Assembly: GCF_001921215.1 (NCBI RefSeq)
Contig: NZ_MSIF01000001.1
Location: forward strand, 620,001-684,000
DNA length: 64,000 bases
Reading direction: 5' to 3'
From: Actinophytocola xinjiangensis
GTDB taxonomy: Bacteria; Actinomycetota; Actinomycetes; Mycobacteriales; Pseudonocardiaceae
The notes under the pieces are model-generated. The model was given only the letters and a program-made list of their open reading frames with translations. It was not told the DNA's origin and did not search any database. The first letter of the stretch is position 1. Every line of letters begins with the position of its first letter. Below, piece after piece: positions 26,545 to 35,308 of the stretch. Both the position numbers and the translations under genes were made by a program.

Positions 26545-28010
26545 GGGTGGCTCCTCGCGGTGGCGTGGTCGGCCAGTTCGGTGGGGAGCCAGCCGTGGCG
26601 GTGGAGGGCGTCGACGAGGGTGCGGTAGCCCTGCGCGAGGACGTCCTGGTGGTCGGGGTTGGGCAGATAGGTGTCGTGGTGGTGGGTGTGGTGGCGGGCG
26701 GCGTCGGTCAGCGGGCGGCCGTTGGCGCGGGCGAGCAGGGCCATGCCGGCGGCGGGGTCGGCGTCGTGGGGGACGTGGACGGGCCGGCCGAGGGTGTCGG
26801 CGCGGAGCTGGTTCCAGTAGCGGCTGCGGGTGGCGCCGCCGGTGAGGCGCAGGGTGCCGTGGGTGGGGGCGCCGAGCAGGTCGAGGTAGTCGAAACAGAG
26901 CCGTTCGGTGAAGGCGACGCCGCGGAGGATGGCCAGGTAGTCGTCGAGGTGGTCGCGGGGTCGGCCGGTGGTGATGGCGTGCGCGTCGGGTGCGGCGAAG
27001 GGGAAGCGTTCACCGGGGGAGACGAGCGGGTAGGTGGCCAGGGTGGTGTGGGGGCGGGCGGCGGCCTGGGCGTCGAGTTGGGTGAGGTCGTGGTCGCCGA
27101 AGTGGGCGGTGAGCGCGCCGGCGCCGACGCTGGACGCGCCACCGGGCAGCCACAGGCCGTCCGGGTGGCGGTGGGAGTAGACGACGCCGAGGGGGTCGTG
27201 GAGGCGCTGCGGGGTGACGCCTTTGACGACGAGGGTGGTGCCCAGCACGGTGTTCCAGGAGCCGGTGTCGATCGTTCCCGAGCCGACCAGCGCGGCGCAG
27301 CCGTCGGTCATGCCGGCGACGACGGGGGTGCCGGCGGGGATCCCGGTGGGGCTGTCGGCGGGGATCGTGCCGACGGTCGTGCCGGGGCGGACCACGGTGG
27401 GGAGGGTGTCGGGGGGGACGTCGAGGGCGGCGAGCAGTTCGTGGGGCCACTGTTCGGTGTCGAGGTCGTAGCCGGTCTTGAGGGCGTTGCTGGAGTCGGC
27501 GGGGGTGATGGTGCCGGTGAGTTTGCCGGTGAGGAAGTCGGCCTGGTGGGCGAGGGCGGCGGGACCTCGGGTGGTGGCGAGCAGCCGCAGGAGTTTGGGC
27601 AGCGCCCAGGACGGCTGGGGGCGGTAGCCGAGCCGGTCCCAGAGTGAGGTGCCGGCGTGGCTGGCGCGGAGGGCTTCGGCGGTGGCGCGGCCGTCGTCGT
27701 ACATGAGGCCGGGGGTGAGGGGGTTTCCGGTGGTGTCGGTGAGCAGGATGGTGCCGGACGTGGCGCACAGCGCCACACCGAGGACCGGTTGGTCACCGAG
27801 GACCGCGGTGACCTGTCGGGTGGCGTGGGTGAGGGCGGTCCACCACTGGTGGGGGTCCTGTTCGTGGCGGTTGCCGTCGCGGTGGCTGTGCAGCGGATGG
27901 CTGCCGGTGGCGAGGATGGTGCCGGTGTGGTCGGTGGCGACGCAGCGGACGCTCTGGGTGCCGACGTCGATGCCGAGCGAGATCTCGGCCGGGATGGCGT
28001 TGGTGGTCAT
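26541..28010 (-). CDS. FGGY-family carbohydrate kinase (second kinase of the operon)
   Basis: A 489-residue kinase. N-terminal ATPase-fold motif SLGIDVGTQSVRCVATDHTGTILATG, the segment VAGMTDGCAALVGSGTIDTGSWNTVLGTTLV and the C-terminal GTLRLTGGATRSRYWNQLRADTLGRPVHVP are typical FGGY signatures, resembling xylulokinase-type enzymes. ATG 28010 overlaps the preceding kinase stop by ATGA; the frame stays open to 29594, but that part is antisense to the neighbour. The substrate is uncertain. Its GC skew is very strong, as across the whole operon. Confidence 0.88.
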   Translation of the reverse strand: MTTNAIPAEISLGIDVGTQSVRCVATDHTGTILATGSHPLHSHRDGNRHEQDPHQWWTALTHATRQVTAVLGDQPVLGVALCATSGTILLTDTTGNPLTPGLMYDDGRATAEALRASHAGTSLWDRLGYRPQPSWALPKLLRLLATTRGPAALAHQADFLTGKLTGTITPADSSNALKTGYDLDTEQWPHELLAALDVPPDTLPTVVRPGTTVGTIPADSPTGIPAGTPVVAGMTDGCAALVGSGTIDTGSWNTVLGTTLVVKGVTPQRLHDPLGVVYSHRHPDGLWLPGGASSVGAGALTAHFGDHDLTQLDAQAAARPHTTLATYPLVSPGERFPFAAPDAHAITTGRPRDHLDDYLAILRGVAFTERLCFDYLDLLGAPTHGTLRLTGGATRSRYWNQLRADTLGRPVHVPHDADPAAGMALLARANGRPLTDAARHHTHHHDTYLPNPDHQDVLAQGYRTLVDALHRHGWLPTELADHATARSHP

Positions 28011-29491
28011 GGTTGGTGTTTCGCGTGTTGGGTCCAGCCGGGGGTGGTGGTGGCGCGGAGTTGTTGGAACAGGTCGTAGCGGTGGGTGTGGTGCTGGTGG
28101 CGAGTGGCGTCGGGGTGGTGGGTGCCGGTGATGCGGACGTGGTCGTTGGCCGCGGCGGTGATGGTGGGGTAGGTGCCGGTGGCGACGAGGCCGGTGAGGT
28201 GGGCGCCCTTGGCGCCGACCTCGGTGTCGGTGGAGGTGGCGACCGGCAGGCCGGTGACGTCGGCGATGAGTTGGCACCAGAAGGGGTTGCGGGCGCCGCC
28301 GCCGGTGACGCGGAGTTCGGTGAGGTCGGTGCCGGTGTGGTCGAGGCAGTCGCGGATGACCATGGTCAGTCCGTCGAAGACGGCGCGGGCGACGTGGGGG
28401 CGTTGGTGTTCGAGGGTGAGGCCCCAGAAGGTGCCCCGGGCGTGCGGGTTGAGGAAGGGGGCGCGTTCGCCGGCGGGGGACAGGTAGGGCAGCAGGAGGG
28501 GGTCGTCGGGGCGTGGCGGGGCGGATTCGGCGAGGTCGGCCAGGTCGCGCGGGTGGTTGAGGCCGAGCAGGGCGGTGGCCCAGTCGAGGACCTCGGTGCC
28601 GGCGAGGGTGGGGTAGGCGCGCAGGACGTCGGTGGCGGTGTCGAGGGCGACGGTGAGGCCGGCGGGGGTGCCGGTGGTGTCGGGGCGGTCGCGGACGATC
28701 TCGGTGCACAGGGTGGTGCCGAGGATGGTGGCTGCCTGGCCGGGTTGGGTGGCGCCGGCGCCGAGGGCGGTGGCGGCGATGTCGTAGGGGGCCAGGACGA
28801 CGGGGGTGCCGGCGGGGAGGCCGAGTTGGTGGGCGGCGGTGGCGGTGAGGGGGGCGGCGCGCTGGTGGGATGGGGTGAGGTCGGGGAGCAGGCGGGCGGC
28901 CCAGTCGAGGTCGTGCAGGGCGAGCAGGTCGGGGGAGTACCGGCGGGTGGTCGCGTCGAGGAAGGGGGTGGAGGCGTCGGAGAGGTCGGCGGTGAGGCGG
29001 CCGGTGGCCTGGTGGTAGAGCCAGCCGCCGCAGTAGAGGGCGGTGGCGGAGTCGCGCAGGCGGTCGGGGTCGTGCCGGTCGAGCCAGGTGAGGATGGCGT
29101 GCGGGAGGCCGGAGAAGCCGAGGGATCCGTTGATGCGGAAGGCCTGTTCGGTGACTCCGGTGTCGCGCCAGGTCTCGACGATGGAGGCGGCGCGGCCGTC
29201 GGACCAGAGGATCGCCGGGCCGGTCGGCTGGCCGTGGGCGTCGACGAGCCAGCAGCCGTCGCCCTGGGCGGTGATCGCCAGGAAAGTGATGTCCTCGTTG
29301 ACGGTGGACAGTGCGGTGCGGACGGCGGTGGTGGCGGCGTCCCACACCGAGCGCATGTCCTGTTCCGCCCAGCCGGGATGGGGCCGGTGAACGGTGGTGG
29401 GTTGTCGGGCGACGGCGATCTCGGTGCCGTCGTCGTCGAAGACGACGGCCTTGATCATGGAGGTGCCGGCGTCGATCGCCACGGTGGCCAT
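28007..29491 (-). CDS. FGGY-family carbohydrate kinase (first kinase of the operon)
   Basis: A 494-residue kinase: TVAIDAGTSMIKAVVFDDDGTEIAVAR, FLAITAQGDGCWLVDAHGQP and TELRVTGGGARNPFWCQLIADVTGLPVATS are FGGY signatures. The QGDGCWLVD segment recalls the erythritol/3-keto-L-gulonate kinase branch rather than xylulokinase, so the two kinases of this operon probably act on different substrates. GGAAGGAG sets ATG 29491. It is the first gene of the operon and divergent from the DeoR regulator. Confidence 0.88.
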   Translation of the reverse strand: MATVAIDAGTSMIKAVVFDDDGTEIAVARQPTTVHRPHPGWAEQDMRSVWDAATTAVRTALSTVNEDITFLAITAQGDGCWLVDAHGQPTGPAILWSDGRAASIVETWRDTGVTEQAFRINGSLGFSGLPHAILTWLDRHDPDRLRDSATALYCGGWLYHQATGRLTADLSDASTPFLDATTRRYSPDLLALHDLDWAARLLPDLTPSHQRAAPLTATAAHQLGLPAGTPVVLAPYDIAATALGAGATQPGQAATILGTTLCTEIVRDRPDTTGTPAGLTVALDTATDVLRAYPTLAGTEVLDWATALLGLNHPRDLADLAESAPPRPDDPLLLPYLSPAGERAPFLNPHARGTFWGLTLEHQRPHVARAVFDGLTMVIRDCLDHTGTDLTELRVTGGGARNPFWCQLIADVTGLPVATSTDTEVGAKGAHLTGLVATGTYPTITAAANDHVRITGTHHPDATRHQHHTHRYDLFQQLRATTTPGWTQHAKHQP

Positions 29492-29597
29492 GGGTCGCTC
29501 CTTCCCGGTGCCCTGCGGTAGGGCTAGCAGAGCGTGTGCGGGTGGGCCGCGCAACCGCGGTGGGGTTTCCCTCACGGGTTGGCAGGTAGATCACGTT

Positions 29598-29634
29598 AAT
29601 GTCGTTGCTGAGCGCCCTGATCAGGGCAATGTCG
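29598..29634. promoter_or_regulatory. palindrome between direct repeats, DeoR operator candidate
   Basis: A perfect 14-bp palindrome GCCCTGATCAGGGC (29614-29627) is flanked by the direct repeat AATGTCG at 29598-29604 and 29628-29634. It lies in the 181-base gap between the divergent kinase operon and the deoR-type gene, the expected site of a DeoR-family operator. Confidence 0.5.
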
Positions 29635-29672
29635 CTGTGATAACTTCACATTTCCTAACACGAGGAGGGGCG

Positions 29673-30464
29673 GTGGGGAGCGAGCGGGCGGCGGTGCGGG
29701 TGGCGCGGCGTGATCGGGTGCGGGAGCGGGTCGGTGCGGCGGGGTTCGTGCGCGCGGACGTGCTGGCCGAGGAGTTCGGGGTCAGCCTGATGACGATCCA
29801 CCGGGACCTGGACGCGTTGCAGGCCGAGGGTTGGTTGCGCAAGGTGCGGGGCGGGGCGACGAGCGTGCCCTCGGCGGTGTTCCACGGTGACGTCGCGGCG
29901 CGGATGGCGACGGCGCCGGAGGTGAAGCGGGCGTTGGCGGCGGCGGCACTGGAGTTGGTCTCGCCGGGCGAGACGGTCATGGTGGACGAGTCGACGACCT
30001 GCCTGCACCTGGCGCAGCGGCTGGCGGAGCGGGTGCCACTCACGGTGATCACGCACTTCCAGCCGGTGATCGGGATGTTGGCCGGAGTGCCCGGAGTGAC
30101 GTTGATCGGGCTGGGCGGCGAGTACTTCCCGGCCTATGACGCGTTCCTCGGCCTGTACACGGCGGAGGGCGTGACGAAAGTGCGCGCGGACACGGTGTTC
30201 CTGTCGACGACCGCGGTGTCACGGGGCCGGTGCTATCACCAGTCGCAGGCGACGATCCAGGTCAAGCGGGCGATGATGGAGGCGGCGTCGCGGCGGGTGT
30301 TGCTCGTGGATCACTCGAAGTTCGTGCGGCAGGGGTTGTACGCGTTGGCGCCGCTGACCGATTTCGACCTGGTGTTGGCGGACGAGGGGTTGCCGGCGGC
30401 GCAGCGTCGGCGGATCCGGGACGCGGGTGTGCCACTCACGACGGTGCCGGTCCCGGTACGGTAG
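29673..30464 (+). CDS. DeoR-family transcriptional regulator
   Basis: A 263-residue regulator: N-terminal helix-turn-helix (ADVLAEEFGVSLMTIHRDLDALQAEGWLRKVRGGA) and a DeoRC effector domain with ISOCOT-like fold (ALELVSPGETVMVDESTTCLHLAQRL, DTVFLSTTAVSRG, HSKFVRQGLYALAPL). GAGGAGG at 29662-29668 selects GTG 29673 over longer in-frame extensions. DeoR regulators usually sense a phosphorylated sugar, which suits control of the divergent kinase operon. Confidence 0.9.
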   Translation: MGSERAAVRVARRDRVRERVGAAGFVRADVLAEEFGVSLMTIHRDLDALQAEGWLRKVRGGATSVPSAVFHGDVAARMATAPEVKRALAAAALELVSPGETVMVDESTTCLHLAQRLAERVPLTVITHFQPVIGMLAGVPGVTLIGLGGEYFPAYDAFLGLYTAEGVTKVRADTVFLSTTAVSRGRCYHQSQATIQVKRAMMEAASRRVLLVDHSKFVRQGLYALAPLTDFDLVLADEGLPAAQRRRIRDAGVPLTTVPVPVR

Positions 30465-30500
30465 TGGTACTCGCGTGTACCGCAGTGATTGGGGGAGCCC

Positions 30501-31868
30501 GTGACCATCTCCAAGCCCGTCAGGCAGACGCGGACCCGGACGCCGTCGCGGTCCGCGGTGGTGGACCGGGTCGGGACACTGGCCAAACCGGCGGTGCGGT
30601 GGGGGGTGCAGCACGGCCTGACGAAGTTGGCGCTGCGGGCCGGCGCGCTGCGCGGAGACCTGCAGTCGCGGCTGTTCCACGAGGCGGCGACCTCGCCGAA
30701 CCTGGCCCTCGGCGGGCTGTTCGACGAGATCCGGGCGGCCGGGCCGCTGTACCGGGGCGGTTTCGCCTACCTGACGACCCACCACGCGGTGGTCCGGGAG
30801 GTGCTGACCAGCAACGACTTCCGCGCCGGGATCACCCCGGGCACCGGGATGCTCGCGCGGCTCAACCAGTGGGCGGCCGTCGAGGTGATGAGCCCGATGG
30901 CACCGCCGTCGCTGCTGGTCACCGAACCGCCGGACCACACCCGGCTACGCAAACTGGTGACCAGGGTGTTCACCGTGCGGGCCGTGGAAGGGCTGCGGGC
31001 GCGCACCGAACAGATCGCCAACGAACTGCTCGACCAGCTCGACCCGAGCGATCCCGTGGACCTGGTCGACACCTACTGCGGGGTCCTGCCGGTGACGGTC
31101 ATCGCCGAGATCCTCGGAGTACCCGAGGACCAGCGGCCCCGGATGCACGCGCTGGCCAACGCGGCGGCACCGAGCCTGGAGATGGGGTTGGGCTGGCGGC
31201 AGTTCCAGGACGTCAACAACGCCCTGGCGGGATTCGACAACTGGTTGACCGGGCACCTGGACAACGTTCGTGCCGAGCCGGGGGACAACCTGCTCAGCCA
31301 ACTGGTGGCCGCCCGTGAGGACGGTGTCGGCCTCACCGATCTGGAACTGCGGGCCACGGCCGGACTGGTCCTGGGCGCCGGCTTCGAGACGACGGTGAAC
31401 CTGCTGGGCAACGGGATCGCGTTACTCCACGACAACCCTTCGCAGTTGGAGGTGTTGCGGGACGATCCCTCGGTGTGGCCCAACGCCGTCGACGAGATCC
31501 TGCGGATGGATCCGCCGGTGATGCTGACCGGGCGTACGTGTGCGCGGGACACCGAGGTGGCGGGGGTGCGGGTTCCTCGGGGAGCGGTGGCGACGCTCAT
31601 CCTGGCCGGCGCCAACCGTGACCCGGAGGTGTTCGACAACCCGGCTCTGTTCGACGTTCGTCGGGCCAACGCTCGGGAGCACATCTCGTTCTCCGCCGGG
31701 CGTCACTACTGCCTTGGCGCGGCGTTGGCCCGGATGGAGGGCGAGGTGGGGTTGCGGACGTTGTTCGAGAGGTTCCCCGGGTTGCGCCTTTCTGGTGGGG
31801 CGGTACACCGGTCCTCGCGGATCCTTCGCGGGTACCGGCATCTGCCAGGAGTTCTCCGGCCTGCCTGA
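30501..31868 (+). CDS. cytochrome P450
   Basis: A 455-residue soluble P450: I-helix GLVLGAGFETTVN, ExxR in DEILRMDPPVM, and heme loop FSAGRHYCLGAALARME with the cysteine ligand. Bacterial class I P450s need ferredoxin partners, and none is encoded nearby. GGGGGAG lies seven bases before GTG 30501. The N-terminus (about 60 residues before the usual P450 start) is longer and Arg-rich. It starts 36 bases after the DeoR gene, but nothing else links their roles; the substrate is unknown. Confidence 0.92.
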   Translation: MTISKPVRQTRTRTPSRSAVVDRVGTLAKPAVRWGVQHGLTKLALRAGALRGDLQSRLFHEAATSPNLALGGLFDEIRAAGPLYRGGFAYLTTHHAVVREVLTSNDFRAGITPGTGMLARLNQWAAVEVMSPMAPPSLLVTEPPDHTRLRKLVTRVFTVRAVEGLRARTEQIANELLDQLDPSDPVDLVDTYCGVLPVTVIAEILGVPEDQRPRMHALANAAAPSLEMGLGWRQFQDVNNALAGFDNWLTGHLDNVRAEPGDNLLSQLVAAREDGVGLTDLELRATAGLVLGAGFETTVNLLGNGIALLHDNPSQLEVLRDDPSVWPNAVDEILRMDPPVMLTGRTCARDTEVAGVRVPRGAVATLILAGANRDPEVFDNPALFDVRRANAREHISFSAGRHYCLGAALARMEGEVGLRTLFERFPGLRLSGGAVHRSSRILRGYRHLPGVLRPA

Positions 31869-31878
31869 GTTTGTCGGG

Positions 31879-34800
31879 TCAGCGGCTGCGGTAGGCGCGG
31901 ATCACCGTCTGGGTCACGGAGTTCCCGTTGGCGTCCGTGGCCTGGGCACGTAGTGACACCTGGCGGGCGCCGGACGGGTGGGCGATGTGCGCGGTCGCGG
32001 TGGTGGGGCCGTCGAGGGTCGCCGGCGCCCGTTCCCAGGTGCGGCCGTCGTTGAAGGAGACGTCCACGGTCAACGCCGTCAGGCTGCTGTTCTCGGGTGA
32101 GCCGGCGGGCCATTCCACGGTGACCGGCAGCTGGATCTCCCGTGCGCGGACGACGTTGTTCTCGTCCAGGTCCGGTGGGGCGTAACGGATGGCCATCAGC
32201 GGTAGGCCAACGCCGCCCTTGCCCTTTCCGGTTGTCCCGTCGGGCGGGCGTACGGAATGGAAGGTCCATTCGCACCTGACGGAGGTGGACAGCCGGGACA
32301 GGCCGTCGCGGTCGGCGGTGGCGATCAGTCGGTAGACAGCCGGTTCCGGGCCAACGTCGAAGGACCCGGCGCCGGGTAGTTCGGTGCGGCCCAACTCCGT
32401 CTCGCCCTGGTACAGCACCGTTGAGCCGGAGTTCACCACCGAGACCCCCGACCGGCCAAGGCCGGCGTCGGTGAACAGGGGGATGTCGAGAGCGAGGGTG
32501 TCGGCCGAGCGGACCGCCGAGGTGGCGTCGGGGGAGTAGCCGGGGCCGAACACCGCCGCGTTCCACGCCTCGGTGGTGAGCTGGCCCGGGTGGTGGTCGA
32601 CCGGGGCGCCGGTCAGTACCGACTCCGTGTGGATCTGCTTGCGGCGTAGCGACCACTGTTGCAGCTCGCCGGACCAGCTGACGCCCTCGTCCACGTTGTG
32701 GAACTCGGTGCGTTCCAGGGGGAGGGCGAAACCGAAGCCGAAGCCGTTGGCCGCTCCGGTGCGTTGGTCGCGGGCGATCCACATCTTCGTGCCCAGCTTG
32801 CGGTTGGCCTGGGCGTGGTTGCTGGTGCGGACCTGCGCCAGGTCCCGGTCGACGATGTGGCGGGAGAAGCCCGTTGGCACTGATCCGTGGTCGAACCAGG
32901 ACAGGTGATAGGCCACCGTGCTCTCGCGGAGCTCACCGTGGTCGTCCGGCACCGCCCACACCCCGCCCAGCGCCGCCACGAGTTCCTCCTCGCCCACCGG
33001 GGCGCCGACCTGTCCGATTCCGATGCGGTCGAACGTGTCGCCGAGGACACCGGTGTTGAGCAGACCATGCGGCAGCGAACGGCTGTAGGCCACCGCCACC
33101 GCTTCGGGCACCACGTCCTCGCGGTCGAAGGTGACCGATACCGGGTCCGCGTCGCGGGCGTCGAGGACCACGGTGGTGTCGGCGTCCACGGTGACGGTCG
33201 GGTGCACGACCTTCGCCGAGTCGTACAGGTCCGTGCCGGGGCGTGGGGTGCTGATGGCGCCGTCGACGTGGTAACTGCCGGCCCGCACGCGCAGGGTGCC
33301 GGCGCCGCCGACACCGGGGACCGGGCGGAACCGGTAGCGGTCAAGGCCGTAGACGAACGAGAAGTGTGCGTCGGTGGGCGCACCGGTCGCGTCGAGGGTG
33401 CGCAGGGTCAGGTCGTAGGACTCGGGTTCGCGGTCGACCGCGACAGGGGTGGTCGTGGTGGCGCCGGTGTCGTCGGTCGCCACGACGTGGGCGCCGAACA
33501 CGCCTTCGGCGGCGGGCAGGGCCGTGTTCGCGGTGATGCGCACCGGGGTGTGGCCGTGGGCGGGGACGGTCACGGTCGTCGCGGAGAGGGTGAACAGGCC
33601 GGCGGGGGGCGGTTGGTCGTCCGGGCCGACGGTCGGCAGGGTGAGGGTCAGGGTGCGGGGGCGGTCACCGGTGTTGCGGTAGGTGATGGTGCGGGTGAGA
33701 GTGGGGTCGTCGTCGTGTGGCCAGCTGGCGCGGCCAAGGGACACGGCCGCTGGTTCGGTGAGGACGGTCTGGTCGACGGCGTTGGCCACGTCGACCCGCC
33801 CGGCGCCCTGGGCGTCGACGGGCGTGTCAGCGAGGCGGGTGGCCGAGGCCAGGAGCGCGGCCTTGAGCTGGGTGGCGGTCCAGTCCGGGTGGCGTTGGGC
33901 GAGGATCGCGGCCGCTCCGGCGACATGCGGGGTGGCCATGGACGTGCCGCTGAGGGAGACGTAGCGGTCACGCCGCTCCCCGAGCTGGGAGAAACGGGAG
34001 CGGGCCGCCACGATGTCCACGCCCGGCGCCACGATCTCCGGTTTGAGGGCGGCGTCGCGCACGCGAGGACCACGGGCGGAGAACCCGGCGATCGAGTCCT
34101 CGTCGTCGACGGCGCCGACGGCCAGGGCGGCGTCGGCGCTGGCGGGGGAGGACACGGTTTCGGCGCCGTAGCTGCCGTCGTTGCCGGCCGCCACCACGAA
34201 CAGCGTGCCGTGCTCGGCGGACAGCCGGTCGATCGCGATCTCCAGCGGGTCGTCGTCGGCGGTGTCCGGGCCGCCCAGGCTCAGGTTCACCACCCGCGCC
34301 CCGGAGTCGACCGCCCACCGCATGCCGGCCAGGATCGCCGACTCCGGGCAGCCGTTGGGGCCGCAGACCTTGCCCACCAGCAGGTTCGCGCCCGGGGCGA
34401 CGCCGGTGTTGGTGCCGTTGGACGCGGCGCCGGTGCCGGCGACGGTGGAGGCGACGTGCGTGCCGTGCCCGTCGGTGTCGCGCACACCGCGCCCGCCGGT
34501 GAAGTTCTTCGTCGCGGTGATCCGGTTCCGCAGGTCGGGGTGGGTGTGGTCGACGCCGGTGTCGAGGACCGCGACCGGCACCCCGGCGCCGGTGAACCCG
34601 GCCGCCCACGCGGCCGGCGCGCCGATCCGTGGGACGCTCACGTCCAGCAGGGGGTGACGCAGCCCGTCGAGCCACAGCCGCCCGGTGCCCCGGCGCGCGG
34701 ACCAGAACTCGGCGGTCGACTCCTTGGGCTGGCGCACCGCCACGGCGTCCACAGTGGACAGCGTGGTGTGGATCGTGGACGCGTCCAGCTGGGCGGTCGA

Positions 34801-35196
34801 GCCCTGCACGATCAGCGGCAGATCAGCGCTGTCCCGGTCGCCGAAACCGTCGCGCAGCAACCCGGACACGTCGAACAGCCGCTGGTCCAGGCGCCCGGCG
34901 CGCACCGAGGCCCACGCGTCGGCCGGCACCACCAGCAGCGAGTCGCGGGTCTGGGTGGTGGCGAAGTGGATCCGCTCGCGGCCCGGCGCAGGGGTCACCG
35001 CAGGAACCAGGCGCCCACCGGTCCGGCGTACCGACACGTGATCGCCCGTCACCAGCGTCACCGCGCCAACGAACTCGCTTCCGGGCGAGGCGGGGCCAGG
35101 CTCGGCGGACACCGGAACGGGTGTCAGGAACGCCGCCGTCACCGCCGCTGTCACCGCCGCCGTGAGCACCGTGAACAACCTGCGCGCGACCGGCAT
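31879..35196 (-). CDS. large secreted S8 serine protease (subtilase)
   Basis: A 1105-residue secreted protease. Signal peptide about 1-31 (PVPVSAEPG), propeptide to about residue 185, catalytic domain with Asp212 (VLDTGVDHTHPDL), His244 (DGHGTHVAS) and Ser419 (LSGTSMATPHVAG), then about 650 residues of beta-rich C-terminal region with a fibronectin-like segment (YRNTGDRPRTLTLTLPTVG) and no recognised binding module. Its size matches the long actinomycete subtilases. GGGAGG precedes ATG 35196. It ends only 11 bases from the convergent P450 stop. Confidence 0.9.
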   Translation of the reverse strand: MPVARRLFTVLTAAVTAAVTAAFLTPVPVSAEPGPASPGSEFVGAVTLVTGDHVSVRRTGGRLVPAVTPAPGRERIHFATTQTRDSLLVVPADAWASVRAGRLDQRLFDVSGLLRDGFGDRDSADLPLIVQGSTAQLDASTIHTTLSTVDAVAVRQPKESTAEFWSARRGTGRLWLDGLRHPLLDVSVPRIGAPAAWAAGFTGAGVPVAVLDTGVDHTHPDLRNRITATKNFTGGRGVRDTDGHGTHVASTVAGTGAASNGTNTGVAPGANLLVGKVCGPNGCPESAILAGMRWAVDSGARVVNLSLGGPDTADDDPLEIAIDRLSAEHGTLFVVAAGNDGSYGAETVSSPASADAALAVGAVDDEDSIAGFSARGPRVRDAALKPEIVAPGVDIVAARSRFSQLGERRDRYVSLSGTSMATPHVAGAAAILAQRHPDWTATQLKAALLASATRLADTPVDAQGAGRVDVANAVDQTVLTEPAAVSLGRASWPHDDDPTLTRTITYRNTGDRPRTLTLTLPTVGPDDQPPPAGLFTLSATTVTVPAHGHTPVRITANTALPAAEGVFGAHVVATDDTGATTTTPVAVDREPESYDLTLRTLDATGAPTDAHFSFVYGLDRYRFRPVPGVGGAGTLRVRAGSYHVDGAISTPRPGTDLYDSAKVVHPTVTVDADTTVVLDARDADPVSVTFDREDVVPEAVAVAYSRSLPHGLLNTGVLGDTFDRIGIGQVGAPVGEEELVAALGGVWAVPDDHGELRESTVAYHLSWFDHGSVPTGFSRHIVDRDLAQVRTSNHAQANRKLGTKMWIARDQRTGAANGFGFGFALPLERTEFHNVDEGVSWSGELQQWSLRRKQIHTESVLTGAPVDHHPGQLTTEAWNAAVFGPGYSPDATSAVRSADTLALDIPLFTDAGLGRSGVSVVNSGSTVLYQGETELGRTELPGAGSFDVGPEPAVYRLIATADRDGLSRLSTSVRCEWTFHSVRPPDGTTGKGKGGVGLPLMAIRYAPPDLDENNVVRAREIQLPVTVEWPAGSPENSSLTALTVDVSFNDGRTWERAPATLDGPTTATAHIAHPSGARQVSLRAQATDANGNSVTQTVIRAYRSR

Positions 35197-35231
35197 GGCG
35201 GCCTCCCGGGTTCGGCGAGTCGTGTGATTCC

Positions 35232-35260
35232 AACAAAACCGCTCGTCACCGCCACGTCAA
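35232..35260 (-). promoter_or_regulatory. promoter of the large S8 protease
   Basis: On the minus strand TTGACG (35255-35260), a 17-base spacer and TTTGTT (35232-35237) precede the protease start at 35196 by about 36 bases. It lies in the 112-base divergent gap with the amidohydrolase gene. Confidence 0.45.
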
Positions 35261-35308
35261 GAACCCGATGATCACACTCAGCGGCGAAAAGATGGGATCG
35301 TTCGACCC

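Noticed and set aside
28011-29594. Extension of the second FGGY kinase into a 1017-residue protein
   Set aside because: The extra part is an off-frame reading of the first kinase gene with His/Pro/Arg-rich composition; ATG 28010 gives a complete kinase.
29394-29672. 93-codon upstream extension of the DeoR gene
   Set aside because: Covers the kinase start and the intergenic palindrome; GTG 29673 with GAGGAGG fits the family N-terminus.
32887-35271. 794-codon plus-strand frame opposite the large S8 protease
   Set aside because: Antisense shadow caused by high GC3; no domains, while the opposite strand carries a full catalytic triad.
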